Below, piece by piece: positions 25,118-34,031 of a DNA stretch of 64,000 nucleotides (within the stretch, counting starts at the first letter, position 1; each line of letters starts with the position of its first letter). The position numbers and the translations under genes are program-made. This stretch comes from Flavobacterium sp. ZT3R18 (GTDB lineage Bacteria > Bacteroidota > Bacteroidia > Flavobacteriales > Flavobacteriaceae). Under the pieces are notes generated by a model. The model was not told the DNA's origin, ran no database searches, and saw nothing but the letters and a program-made list of their open reading frames with translations. The stretch covers positions 62,001 to 126,000 of the forward strand of contig NZ_VJZS01000007.1 in the NCBI RefSeq assembly GCF_007097385.1, written 5' to 3'.

Positions 25118-26122
25118 TTAATTAAAAATTTTATACAGCATTTCTCGTAATAAATCGGCTTGTGATAAGCTATTGGCACCAACTCCTTTACTCTTAACAT
25201 CGGTGTCTCTTAAAGAAGCTATAATTTGACTCACTTTTTTCATGGGATAATTCTTTATAGCCACATCATAATCTTTTAGAAAAAAAGGATTCACTCCTAA
25301 AACCGAAGCTACGTTTTTTGGATTTTTGTCTTTCAATCCGTGGTATTTTAATAATTGAATGAAAAAGCCAAAAACCAAACCCGTAGTCATTACTAGTGGA
25401 TTGTCTTTTGGGTTTTGGGCAAAATTATCGGCAATTTTATAGGCTTTCAGTTGGTTGCGTTCGCCAATGGCTTTTCGCAATTCGAATACATTATAATCTT
25501 TACTAAACCCTATGTTTTCCTCAATATCTTTGGCGGAAATGGTGCTTCCTGCTGGCAAAATGATTTGGAGTTTTTCAAGTTCATTATTGATTTTACTCAA
25601 ATCGGTTCCTAAAAACTCGACTAACATAGCCGAAGCTTTGGGTTCTATGGCATATTTTTTACCAGCCAATACCCGTTTAATCCAATCCCCTACTTGGTTT
25701 TCATAGAGTTTTTTGCTTTCATAAACCACTCCATTTTTAGCCAAAAGCTTGGTTACTTTTTTTCTTTTGTCTAAAGTTTTGTATTTATAGCAAAAGACCA
25801 AAACCGTTGATGGCATCGGATGCTCGACATAGCTTTCGATTTTGTCAATGGTTCTCGATAAATCCTGAGCTTCTTTGACAATAACCACCTGACGCTCGGC
25901 CATCATCGGATAACGTTTGGCTGTTGAAACCACATCTTCTATAGAAACATCTCTACCGTATAAAACGGTTTGATTGAACCCTTTCTCTTCTTCCGACAAA
26001 ATGTTTTTTTCTATATATTCTGATAATTTGTCAATATAATACGGTTCTTCTCCCATCAAAAAATAAATGGGTTTGATGTTTCCAGCCTTTATATCATTCA
26101 CAATCTTTACAACTTCGTCCAT
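25118..26122 (-). CDS. holA: HolA, DNA polymerase III delta subunit
   Basis: The 334-residue protein is the clamp-loader delta subunit that opens the sliding clamp. Family marks include IYFLMGEEPYYIDKL near the N-terminus, RYPMMAERQVVIVKEAQ, and a C-terminal collar region with NPLVMTTGLVFGFFIQLLKY. Length is normal. It is divergent from the HsdR-N gene, as is common in Flavobacteriia. The leader of holA carries both repeat types, TTAATATAAAATC and a long purine-rich AGAATA-type run. Confidence 0.93.
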   Translation of the reverse strand: MDEVVKIVNDIKAGNIKPIYFLMGEEPYYIDKLSEYIEKNILSEEEKGFNQTVLYGRDVSIEDVVSTAKRYPMMAERQVVIVKEAQDLSRTIDKIESYVEHPMPSTVLVFCYKYKTLDKRKKVTKLLAKNGVVYESKKLYENQVGDWIKRVLAGKKYAIEPKASAMLVEFLGTDLSKINNELEKLQIILPAGSTISAKDIEENIGFSKDYNVFELRKAIGERNQLKAYKIADNFAQNPKDNPLVMTTGLVFGFFIQLLKYHGLKDKNPKNVASVLGVNPFFLKDYDVAIKNYPMKKVSQIIASLRDTDVKSKGVGANSLSQADLLREMLYKIFN

Positions 26123-26289
26123 AGAGATTTATGATTTTATATTAACGATTTTTGATTTTTGATTTCCAAAACATCTATTCTCTATTTTCTTTTTTCTGTT
26201 CTCTTTTTTCTCTTTGTCTATCATCTATCCGTCTATTATCTATATTCTATGTTCTTTTTTCTCTATTCAAAAAGTCTTACTTTTGCTTT

Positions 26290-26745
26290 ATGCAAAAACT
26301 CAATTTTCCTTCTTATTCTTTTCGATTCAAAAATAGCGAAAATAAAGTATCTATTTTTGATGCTATCAGGAAAAAATTTATCATTCTCACGCCCGAAGAA
26401 TGGGTTCGTCAGCATGTGGTTAGTTATTTAATTGAAGAAAAAAAATACCCGAAATCCTTAATTAATGTCGAAAAAGTTTTAAAAGTCAACGGTTTAAGGA
26501 AACGGTATGATATTGTGGTTTTCAATTCTGATGGGACTATTTTTATATTAATTGAATGTAAAGCACCCGAAGTTAAAATTGCCCAAGCCACATTCGATCA
26601 AATTGCCAGATATAATATGACGTTGGAAGCCGAATTTTTGATGGTAACCAATGGACTAAATCATTATTTTTGCCTAATGGATTTTGAAAATGAAAAATAC
26701 ACTTTCCTAGAAAACTTGCCGAATTATAATAAATTAGAGTCTTAG
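26290..26745 (+). CDS. Orphan HsdR N-terminal-domain (PD-(D/E)xK) protein
   Basis: The chosen ATG gives 151 residues starting MQKLNFPSYS. An upstream open stretch of 46 codons is only a translated T-rich repeat. The protein matches the N-terminal nuclease domain of type I restriction HsdR (HSDR_N_2 group), with Asp74 (KRYDIVVF) and Glu89-Cys-Lys91 (LIECKAPEVKIAQA) as the ExK active site. There is no helicase part and no hsdM or hsdS nearby, so it is a stand-alone protein. TACTTTTG at 26278-26285 resembles a -7 box and would give an almost leaderless mRNA. Its role is unknown. Confidence 0.85.
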   Translation: MQKLNFPSYSFRFKNSENKVSIFDAIRKKFIILTPEEWVRQHVVSYLIEEKKYPKSLINVEKVLKVNGLRKRYDIVVFNSDGTIFILIECKAPEVKIAQATFDQIARYNMTLEAEFLMVTNGLNHYFCLMDFENEKYTFLENLPNYNKLES

Positions 26746-26761
26746 ATTTCTCATATTGTTT

Positions 26762-26791
26762 GAATCTAAAATCTAAAATCTAAAATCTAAA
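26762..26791 (+). repeat. Tandem TCTAAAA repeat abutting the GT2 start codon
   Basis: Four units of the 7-base repeat TCTAAAA run directly into the ATG of the glycosyltransferase gene. This is the cleanest copy of the family seen upstream of several start codons. Confidence 0.85.
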
Positions 26792-27784
26792 ATGAAAATA
26801 GCCGTCGTTATACTAAATTGGAATGGAGTAAAACTATTAGAACAGTTTTTGCCTTCCGTAATTCAATTTTCACCCGAAGCAACTGTATATGTTGCAGATA
26901 ATGCCTCTACAGATGCATCAGTAGCATTTGTAAAAAATAATTTCCCTACAGTCAAAATTGTACAAAACAAAACCAATCAAGGTTTTGCAGGCGGCTATAA
27001 TGACGCCTTGCAGCATATCGATGCCGAGATTTATGCTTTGGTAAATTCGGATATCGAAGTAACCGAAAACTGGTTGAAACCAATATTAGAAACCTTTGAA
27101 ACAGAACCTAAAACAGCCATAATCCAACCTAAAATATTAGATTATAAACGAAAAGACTATTTTGAATATGCTGGTGCCGCTGGTGGATTCATTGATCAAT
27201 TTGGGTATCCATTTTGTCGTGGACGTATTTTTGACACTTTAGAAAAAGATAACGGTCAATACAACGATAAAACTGAAATCTTTTGGGCTTCTGGGGCTTG
27301 CTTTTTTATTAGAAGTACCGTTTATACAGCCTTAAAAGGTTTTGATGAAGACTTTTTTGCACATCAGGAAGAAATCGATTTATGCTGGCGCGCTATGAAC
27401 AAAGGGCATATTATAAAATACAATTCAGAATCAACGGTTTACCATGTGGGAGGCGCTACTTTGCAACAAGCTAATCCTCAAAAAACTTATCTCAATTTTA
27501 GAAATTCGTTGTTAATGTTAACCAAAAATTTGCCACAAGACGCTTTGCTTAAAGTGTTGTTAATTAGATTATTACTAGATGGTATTGCTGGGGTAAAATT
27601 CACCTTAGAAGGTCGATTTGTTCATTGTTGGGCTATTATTAGGGCACATTTTTCTTTTTATAGGTTGTTTTTAACAAATTATAAAAAAAGAGAAAATAAT
27701 CAAGTTAAGATATACTTTAAAATGAAAAGCATCGTTTATGGTTACTATGTTAAAAACGGCACAGTTTTTGCTGACTTTATTTAA
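26792..27784 (+). CDS. Family 2 glycosyltransferase
   Basis: The 330-residue protein has a GT-A fold: IAVVILNWNGVKLLEQFLPS, the nucleotide-sugar region VADNASTDASV, the metal motif region ALVNSDIEV, and the acceptor-side SGACFFIRSTVY with EEIDLCWRAMNKG. The C-terminal 80 residues are amphipathic and hydrophobic, suggesting membrane association. It resembles rhamnosyl-type transferases of cell-surface polysaccharide synthesis, but it lies alone, so donor and acceptor are unknown. Confidence 0.92.
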   Translation: MKIAVVILNWNGVKLLEQFLPSVIQFSPEATVYVADNASTDASVAFVKNNFPTVKIVQNKTNQGFAGGYNDALQHIDAEIYALVNSDIEVTENWLKPILETFETEPKTAIIQPKILDYKRKDYFEYAGAAGGFIDQFGYPFCRGRIFDTLEKDNGQYNDKTEIFWASGACFFIRSTVYTALKGFDEDFFAHQEEIDLCWRAMNKGHIIKYNSESTVYHVGGATLQQANPQKTYLNFRNSLLMLTKNLPQDALLKVLLIRLLLDGIAGVKFTLEGRFVHCWAIIRAHFSFYRLFLTNYKKRENNQVKIYFKMKSIVYGYYVKNGTVFADFI

Positions 27785-27796
27785 CAATAATTTACA

Positions 27797-27826
27797 TTTA
27801 AAATTAACATTTAAAAACTAACTTTG
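27797..27826 (+). promoter_or_regulatory. Promoter of the OmpA lipoprotein gene
   Basis: TTTA (27797-27800) and TAACTTTG (27819-27826) are 18 bases apart. The -7 box is a good TAnnTTTG match; the -33 box is imperfect. The ATG is 33 bases downstream. Confidence 0.55.
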
Positions 27827-27858
27827 TAATTCACACGTTTAATTAAATTTTGCATTCT

Positions 27859-28716
27859 ATGAAAAAAATAATGATTACTCTATCCGCTTTAGCACTTCTA
27901 ACTTCTTGTGTATCTAAAAAGGAATACGCGGCTTTGGAAGCTAAAAATAAGGAAACACAGGATTTGTTAAATACTTGTACCGTGAAACTGAATTCTTGCT
28001 TAGAAGAAAGAGCTGGTCTTAAAGCAACTGTAGATGGTTTAAAAGAAACCAATCAACACTTGATAAGTACTTCTAAAGACATGACTGTTTTGTCGACTAA
28101 AGGAGCGGAAAACATTGAAAAAGCTCTCGAATCTATCAAAGAGAAAGATTTAAAAATTAGCAGAATGCAAGATGCCTTGACTAAAAAGGATAGTGTTACA
28201 CTTGCTGTTGTTACTAGTTTAAAATCGGTTGTTGGATTGGATGATAAAGACATCGAAATCAATGTAGATAAAGGAGTTGTATTTATCTCTATCTCTGATA
28301 AAATGTTATTCAAAAGCGGTAGTTATGAAGTAAGTGACAAGGCAAAAGGAGTTTTGGCTAAAGTTGCGAAAGTAGTAAACGACAAACCGGATTTTGAATG
28401 TATGATTGAAGGTCACACTGATACTGACGTATTAAAAGGAAATGCTTGTTTAATTGATAACTGGGATTTGAGTGTAAAACGCTCTACTGCTATTATCCGC
28501 ATTTTATCTAATGATTTAGGGGTAAAACCAGAGCAATTAATCGCTGCTGGTAGAAGCTCTTACGTTCCTTTGGTTCCAAATGATTCTGCTGAGAATAAAT
28601 CTAAAAACAGAAGAACTCGTATCTATGTAATGCCAAAAATTGATCAGTTCTATGATATGGTTGAAAAAGAAATGAAAAAACAACCAGGCGCAACTACTGA
28701 ACCGGCTGGGAAATAA
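27859..28716 (+). CDS. OmpA-family peptidoglycan-binding lipoprotein
   Basis: The ATG at 27859 gives 285 residues; an in-frame TTG three codons upstream was not used. A lipoprotein signal MKKIMITLSALALLTSC with Cys17 is followed by a coiled coil (about 20-110) and a C-terminal OmpA domain (about 145-270) with MIEGHTDTD, NWDLSVKRSTAIIRIL and NRRTRIYV, which bind diaminopimelate of peptidoglycan. It would link the outer membrane and cell wall. It is a single gene with its own promoter and terminator. Confidence 0.93.
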   Translation: MKKIMITLSALALLTSCVSKKEYAALEAKNKETQDLLNTCTVKLNSCLEERAGLKATVDGLKETNQHLISTSKDMTVLSTKGAENIEKALESIKEKDLKISRMQDALTKKDSVTLAVVTSLKSVVGLDDKDIEINVDKGVVFISISDKMLFKSGSYEVSDKAKGVLAKVAKVVNDKPDFECMIEGHTDTDVLKGNACLIDNWDLSVKRSTAIIRILSNDLGVKPEQLIAAGRSSYVPLVPNDSAENKSKNRRTRIYVMPKIDQFYDMVEKEMKKQPGATTEPAGK

Positions 28717-28738
28717 TATTCTTCCATTTATAATAAAG

Positions 28739-28771
28739 AAACGCCTCGATGAATTTCGAGGCGTTTTTTTT
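28739..28771 (+). terminator. Terminator after the OmpA lipoprotein gene
   Basis: AAACGCCTCGA and TCGAGGCGTTT form an 11-bp stem with a 6-base loop followed by a run of eight T. Confidence 0.92.
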
Positions 28772-28902
28772 ATATCTGCATTTTTAGAAAAAGGCTAGTT
28801 AAAATACTATCTAACAACTGAAAATAAACATCGCCAATACCTATTAAACATATTTGTACAGATGCTGTTTTATTAATTCTAATTTTGTAAAAATAGTATC
28901 CT

Positions 28903-29523
28903 TTACAATATATCCAAACTTCCCTTTCCTTCCCTAACGACTATAGGTTCGTCTCCAGATAAGTCAATGATAGTTGAGCCCATATTGTCTCCATAACCCC
29001 CATCAATAACCAAATCTACAAGATTCTGCCATTTCTCGAAAATCAATTCAGGATCAGTGGTGTATTCTATCACTTCATCTTCATCGTGAATAGAAGTTGA
29101 AACAATCGGATTTCCTAATTGACGCACTATCTCTAAAGCAATTGAATTATCCGGTACACGAATACCAACAGTCGTTTTCTTTTTGAACTCTTTAGGCAAA
29201 TTATTATTACCCGGAAGAATGAAAGTGTAAGGGCCAGGCAACGCTCTTTTAAGTAATTTAAAGGTCGAAGTGTCTATTTGCTTCACATAATCCGATAAAT
29301 TACTCAAATCATGGCAAATGAAAGAAAAATTAGCTTTCTCTAACTTTACTCCTTTTATTTTTGCGATTTTTTCAAGAGCACGAGAATTGGTAATATCACA
29401 ACCCAATCCATAAACAGTGTCCGTTGGATAAATGACCAAACCGCCGTCTTTAAGCACTTTTACCACTTTTGCAATAGCGGCTTCGCTCGGTTTATCGGGA
29501 TATATTTTTATTATTTGAGCCAT
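28903..29523 (-). CDS. YciO/YrdC-family protein (L-threonylcarbamoyladenylate synthase-like)
   Basis: The 206-residue protein has the YrdC fold with the nucleotide strand GGLVIYPTDTVYGLGCDI and the typical PGPYTFILPG and VGIRVPDN. It resembles E. coli YciO more than TsaC in length, in the N-terminal KIYPDKPSE and in the C-terminal GSTIIDLSGDEPIVVREGKG. The Lys/Arg signature after the first helix (KIKGVKLEKANFSF) lacks the full KxR(x2)KxxP form of TsaC. It is thus uncertain whether it makes t6A precursor or has the less clear YciO role. It has a TCTAAAA-type leader. Confidence 0.85.
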   Translation of the reverse strand: MAQIIKIYPDKPSEAAIAKVVKVLKDGGLVIYPTDTVYGLGCDITNSRALEKIAKIKGVKLEKANFSFICHDLSNLSDYVKQIDTSTFKLLKRALPGPYTFILPGNNNLPKEFKKKTTVGIRVPDNSIALEIVRQLGNPIVSTSIHDEDEVIEYTTDPELIFEKWQNLVDLVIDGGYGDNMGSTIIDLSGDEPIVVREGKGSLDIL

Positions 29524-29580
29524 GAGATTGATGATTTTAGATTTTAGATTAACGATTTTAGATTTTGGATTGAAATTACC
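29524..29580 (-). repeat. TCTAAAA-type repeat upstream of the YciO/YrdC gene
   Basis: On the minus strand the units AAAATCTAAAATC, TTAATCTAAAATCTAAAATC precede the ATG by nine bases. The orientation is the same as upstream of the other genes with this repeat. Confidence 0.75.
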
Positions 29581-29590
29581 ATTGAATTAG

Positions 29591-29938
29591 CTATTTCTTT
29601 TTCTTGCTTTTTACTATTCCTTTTTCGGCAAAATCAAGTCCGAATTTTATCCAGTGCAATAATTTTTCTTCTCCCTGCAAGGCTTCTTCTTCTATAAAAA
29701 GAAACCCTTTCATTATTTTCCCCGTAAAATTCATCGGTCGTACATGGTTTTCTTCTAATAGCCATTCATACTCCTCATCTAAAACATGAAGCATCAACTC
29801 GTTCTTTACAATTCCAATGCACATTTTATCATTAATCATAAAGGCAATGCCTCCAAACATCTTCTTGGCAACAAAATTAATATTTTGTTGAAGCAGTTGT
29901 TTTTCAACTCGCAAAGATAAAATTTCATTGTAAGCCAT
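29591..29938 (-). CDS. TfoX N-terminal domain protein
   Basis: The 115-residue protein consists of the TfoX/Sxy N-terminal domain alone: VAKKMFGGIAFMINDKMCIGIV and MNFTGKIMKGFLFIEEEAL are its marks. Full Sxy activates competence in gammaproteobacteria; short stand-alone forms are widespread and of unknown role. The C-terminus is lysine-rich. It lies upstream of the YciO/YrdC gene, 67 bases away, and may be co-transcribed. Confidence 0.9.
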   Translation of the reverse strand: MAYNEILSLRVEKQLLQQNINFVAKKMFGGIAFMINDKMCIGIVKNELMLHVLDEEYEWLLEENHVRPMNFTGKIMKGFLFIEEEALQGEEKLLHWIKFGLDFAEKGIVKSKKKK

Positions 29939-29945
29939 AAGAGTA

Positions 29946-30000
29946 ATTTTAGAGTTCAGATTTTAGATTTTAGATTTTAGATTTTAGAAATTAGATTTTT
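29946..30000 (-). repeat. TCTAAAA tandem repeat upstream of the TfoX-like gene
   Basis: Four to five 7-base units read AATCTAAAATC on the minus strand, ending about ten bases before the ATG. They are in the same orientation as the other copies. Confidence 0.8.
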
Positions 30001-30088
30001 GAGTTTAGTCCAACCGTGGCTAGATATTGATCACTGAAAACTGTGACTGCAAACTGCGACTGAACACTGAAAAACTGAACACTGACCA

Positions 30089-32434
30089 CTACCCTATAAC
30101 ATCCAATTTAGCAAAACGCAATAGTAATTTTTTAATACCGCCTATTTCAAATTTAATTTCCGCTTTTTTATCAGCACCAACACCTTCTAGATTAACGACT
30201 TGTCCTTTTCCAAAGCGTTCGTGCATAACCACATTTCCTGCAACTAGTTTATTGTCAAACAAATTAGCACTTCCTATTGAAGCACCACTGGAAACTGGTT
30301 TCAGTTTTCTTAAATTTATATCGGGATTCACTCCCCCTTTCTCGGAGGCAGAGCTTGTCGAAGCAGGTGGCGTCCCTCCTATTGGTTTAGCCAATCGCAA
30401 TCTGGATTTATCGATATCCCCAAAAACATCTCCGTCATTCGCAGGCTTGTAACGGTAGTTACTTTCGGGCGGTGTAAGGTATTCTAGATACTGACTGTCT
30501 ATTTCTTCAATAAAACGAGAAGGTTCACTGTCTGTCAATTTTCCCCAACGGTAACGCGATTGCGCATACGTCAAATACGCCTGATGCTCTGCGCGTGTTA
30601 AAGCTACGTAAAATAATCGACGTTCTTCCTCTAACTCGCTTCGGGTACTCATACTCATGGCACTTGGAAACAAATCTTCCTCCATTCCCACCACAAATAC
30701 GTGCGGAAACTCAAGTCCTTTCGCCAAGTGAATCGTCATCAAAGCCACACGGTCTTCATCACTGGTATCTTTGTCCAAATCCGTAGCCAGTGCCACATCT
30801 TCCATAAATTCGGATAACGCACCGCGAGCTCCATCCACTTCTTTCTGCCCTTCGGTAAAATCCTTGATACCATTTAGTAACTCTTCTATATTCTGAATTT
30901 TAGCCATTCCCTCAGGAGTAGCATCTTTCTTTAATTCTTGAACCAAACCCGTTTTTTTGGCCACATGATCCGTTAGATAAAAAGCATCTTGATTCTCATT
31001 AATCACCTGAAAACTCTGAATCATAGTCACAAAATCAAGCAGCTTTTGCTTGGTTCCTGCATTGAGTTTCAAGTCAATTCGCTCAATGTTTTGCATAACT
31101 TCAAAAATCGAACGCTTGTAATGATTGGCCGCAATGGTTAGCTTTTCGATAGTCGTATTCCCAATTCCGCGCGCTGGGTAATTGATCACACGCACCAAAG
31201 CCTCCTCATCTTTTGGATTAATAACCAATCGCAAGTAACACAACACGTCTTTTACCTCTTTTCTTTGGTAAAAAGACAATCCACCATAAATTCGATACGG
31301 AATATCTCTTTTTCTAAGCGCATCCTCCATCGCACGGGATTGTGCATTGGTACGGTACAAAATGGCAAAAGCACCATTATGCAACTGATTCGTCATTTTT
31401 TGTTCCCAAATCGTACTGGCCACAAAACGTCCCTCTTCATTATCCGTAATGCTGCGGTGTATTTTTATTTTGGGACCAAAATCATTGGCCGTCCAAACAA
31501 TCTTATCTAGTTTTACTTTGTTTTTGTCAATGATGGTATTGGCCGCTTCCACAATATTTTTGGTCGAACGGTAATTTTGTTCCAATCTAAAGGTTTTTAC
31601 ACCCTCATAATCTTTCTGGAAATTCAAGATATTATTGATATTAGCTCCACGAAACGCATAAATACTTTGCGCATCATCTCCAACCACACAGATATTCTGA
31701 AATTTATCAGACAAAGCCCTAACAATCAAATACTGCGAATGGTTCGTATCCTGGTACTCATCTACCAAGATGTAGCGAAAACGATTCTGGTATTTAGCCA
31801 AAACCTCTGGAAAACGGGTCAATAATTCGTTGGTTTTCAACAATAAATCGTCAAAATCCATGGCCCCAGCTTTAAAACAACGATCCACATAATGCTGGTA
31901 AATTTCGCCCATTCGAGGTTTCTTGCTCATCGCATCGGCTTCCTGCAAATCTGGATCATTAAAATACGCTTTTACGGTAATCAGACTGTTCTTAAAATTC
32001 GAAATCCTACTCAAAACCTGTTTCGGTTTGTACACATCACGATCCAATTGCAATTCCTTGATAATTCCCGAAATGGCACGCAAGGAATCCTGTGAATCAT
32101 AAATCGTAAAATTTGAAGGATAGCCCAAATGTTCTGCTTCTGAACGTAAAATTCGAGCAAAAACAGAGTGAAAAGTCCCCATCCACAGATTCTTAGCTTC
32201 ACTGGCGCCCACAATATCCGAAATACGATTCTTCATCTCCCGCGCCGCCTTATTGGTAAAAGTCAGCGACAAAATATTGAATGCATCAACACCTTGGTGC
32301 ATCAAATAAGCAATTCTGATGGTAAGCACACGAGTCTTCCCAGATCCCGCACCCGCAATAATAATCATGGGGCCGTCTTTTTGTAGTACTGGTTCGCGTT
32401 GTGCTTCGTTAAGTTGGTCTATATATTTATGCAT
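30089..32434 (-). CDS. UvrD/PcrA-type superfamily 1 DNA helicase
   Basis: The 781-residue protein is a 3'-5' helicase of repair and replication restart. Motifs in order: Q motif LNEAQREPV, Walker A AGAGSGKTRVLT, motif Ia LTFTNKAAREM, motif II VDEYQDTNHSQY, motif III GDDAQSIYAFRGA, motif IV LEQNYRST, motif V MTIHLAKGLEF and motif VI YVALTRAEH. The C-terminal tail ends in a Tudor-like RNA-polymerase-binding segment (VVMHERFGKGQVVNLEG), as in PcrA. It is a single gene. Confidence 0.95.
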   Translation of the reverse strand: MHKYIDQLNEAQREPVLQKDGPMIIIAGAGSGKTRVLTIRIAYLMHQGVDAFNILSLTFTNKAAREMKNRISDIVGASEAKNLWMGTFHSVFARILRSEAEHLGYPSNFTIYDSQDSLRAISGIIKELQLDRDVYKPKQVLSRISNFKNSLITVKAYFNDPDLQEADAMSKKPRMGEIYQHYVDRCFKAGAMDFDDLLLKTNELLTRFPEVLAKYQNRFRYILVDEYQDTNHSQYLIVRALSDKFQNICVVGDDAQSIYAFRGANINNILNFQKDYEGVKTFRLEQNYRSTKNIVEAANTIIDKNKVKLDKIVWTANDFGPKIKIHRSITDNEEGRFVASTIWEQKMTNQLHNGAFAILYRTNAQSRAMEDALRKRDIPYRIYGGLSFYQRKEVKDVLCYLRLVINPKDEEALVRVINYPARGIGNTTIEKLTIAANHYKRSIFEVMQNIERIDLKLNAGTKQKLLDFVTMIQSFQVINENQDAFYLTDHVAKKTGLVQELKKDATPEGMAKIQNIEELLNGIKDFTEGQKEVDGARGALSEFMEDVALATDLDKDTSDEDRVALMTIHLAKGLEFPHVFVVGMEEDLFPSAMSMSTRSELEEERRLFYVALTRAEHQAYLTYAQSRYRWGKLTDSEPSRFIEEIDSQYLEYLTPPESNYRYKPANDGDVFGDIDKSRLRLAKPIGGTPPASTSSASEKGGVNPDINLRKLKPVSSGASIGSANLFDNKLVAGNVVMHERFGKGQVVNLEGVGADKKAEIKFEIGGIKKLLLRFAKLDVIG

Positions 32435-32522
32435 GGAAATATTTCTGTTTGATGCAAAAATAAGAATTTAAGAATGAATAAACGAGCCTTTTCAGAAGGC
32501 AGTTTTCAGTTAGCAGTTTTCG

Positions 32523-32569
32523 GTCGGGCTATCCATGCTACTTCGGTAGCTTATTTCTATCCCTCACGC
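32523..32569 (+). repeat. Second copy of the GTCGGGCTATCC...TCTATCCCTCAC element
   Basis: It has the same left and right boxes as the copy at 17115-17158, with the central palindrome GCTAC TTCG GTAGC. It lies between the helicase and the hydrolase gene, both on the minus strand. Confidence 0.65.
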
Positions 32570-32610
32570 AAAATCCTGCAAACCCAGACAACTAATCAAT
32601 TTACACAAGA

Positions 32611-33504
32611 TTATTCTATTTTGCACATTCGTTTAATTTTACCCGAAATTTCTTTTGAATAATAGAGTAATGCCTTTAGATGCGGTTTATCTACTTCATA
32701 AAATTCTTTTGGTTCATTTGCATTTTCATATATTTTTTTACCCATATATAGCGGAACCAATTCATCTTCTTTACTATGAATTATTAATAGAGGTTTTCCG
32801 AATTTTTTTATTTCCTTTTTTGTGCAAACACCACGCTTGACAACATTTCCAAATACCGGAACTTTATATACTGCCTCATCGGTATGAGAAGTAAACCCTG
32901 CTTCTAATATCATTCCACTAATTTTAGATTGTTGTTTAACGCCAACAATTGTTGCCAAATGAGCACCATATGATTGTCCATATAATAGTAGTATAGTATT
33001 TTTAACATCTTCCCTCGATTGTAAATAGTCAAATGATGAAAAAGCATCTTTCAGTACAGTCGTTCTTGTTGGCTTGCCTTCAGAATAACCAAAACCGCTA
33101 TAATCAAAAGTAAAAATTTGAAAACCATATTTTGTAAGTGGCGATATTGCCCTATTATGGTAGAATAAATTGCCTCCACTACCGTGAAAATGCAATAAAG
33201 TTCCAATTATTTTTTGGTTTTTTGGTTTGAGCATCCAACCATTTAGTTTGTTCCCACTGGAACTTGTAAAAATGACACTTTCAATTGAATAATCTGAATC
33301 AATGGTATCCTTATTTTTTTTAAAAAAAGTGGGCTGTAGGGTTACTGGGTCAATTTTTACAAATGTGGTATCAATTCCAATAGCATAGCTTAGAATTTTT
33401 CCTTTTGATAATTTTTGCGGGCGAAAAAATGCAAAATTAAGAGCACAGGAATGCAAAAGAAATACAATTAGAAAAAGCAACACTATTTTGATTTGAATCT
33501 TCAA
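32611..33504 (-). CDS. Alpha/beta hydrolase lipoprotein
   Basis: The 297-residue protein has a lipoprotein signal (MKIQIKIVLLFLIVFLLHSC, Cys20) and an alpha/beta hydrolase domain with the oxyanion region LHFHGSGGN, nucleophile Ser178 (YGQSYGAH), Asp247 (HSKEDELVP) and His275 (DKPHLKAL). It resembles the BEM46/YqkD group of envelope-anchored serine hydrolases. Substrate is not known. It is a single gene. Confidence 0.9.
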   Translation of the reverse strand: MKIQIKIVLLFLIVFLLHSCALNFAFFRPQKLSKGKILSYAIGIDTTFVKIDPVTLQPTFFKKNKDTIDSDYSIESVIFTSSSGNKLNGWMLKPKNQKIIGTLLHFHGSGGNLFYHNRAISPLTKYGFQIFTFDYSGFGYSEGKPTRTTVLKDAFSSFDYLQSREDVKNTILLLYGQSYGAHLATIVGVKQQSKISGMILEAGFTSHTDEAVYKVPVFGNVVKRGVCTKKEIKKFGKPLLIIHSKEDELVPLYMGKKIYENANEPKEFYEVDKPHLKALLYYSKEISGKIKRMCKIE

Positions 33505-33782
33505 TTTTATAGGGATTTAATATCGAAATTATATTTTTTTCAATTATTTGGAATGACACATTTGTGACATAAAGACATTAGAATAATAATAGACTACAAA
33601 TAAAGTGCGATTTTGATTGTTACTGATAAATCTTCAATAGTACCCACAAAATAATCTCCTCCAAATTCAAGTAGAAACCGTGCTTTTGATTTATATAAAC
33701 ATTAAAATAAATGAAACTCTTTATTGTTGTTTTTGCGCCCTCAAAAACAATTGAATGCAATACATCTTGTTTGTTTTCAATT

Positions 33783-33920
33783 TTATTTGTTGTTTTCAGA
33801 AGGTTTAAATTGACAGTTATCAGATTCGAACTCTTCTTTTTTATGATTACAACTGATTATTATAGTTAATAAGATTAAAGATAGTAAAATAATATCTTTA
33901 ATACTATTTTTTCTCTTTTT
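33783..33920 (-). pseudogene. Possible small lipoprotein remnant without a normal start codon
   Basis: In the gap 33505-34031 one minus-strand frame of 45 codons reads like a lipoprotein signal: KKRKNSIKD, a hydrophobic run, then IIISC followed by a charged tail ending PSENNK. An in-frame stop precedes it and no ATG, GTG or TTG occurs before the hydrophobic core; only ATT is available. It may be a decayed gene or may use a rare start. The rest of this gap shows nothing clear. Confidence 0.3.
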
Positions 33921-34031
33921 TTAGTCAGTAATTCATTCTTTCTGAGTAGATAAATTACTGACGTACAGTCTTTACTTCTTTTTCTATCACGTATTGGGAT
34001 TAAAAAGTCAGCGATGCGATCTTACAAAACA

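Noticed and set aside
26152..26289. Upstream start for the HsdR-N protein giving a hydrophobic 46-residue extension
   Set aside because: It is a translated T-rich tandem repeat; the family starts at MQKLNFP.
26762..26791. CRISPR-like array
   Set aside because: The unit is 7 bases with no spacers and no cas genes are present.
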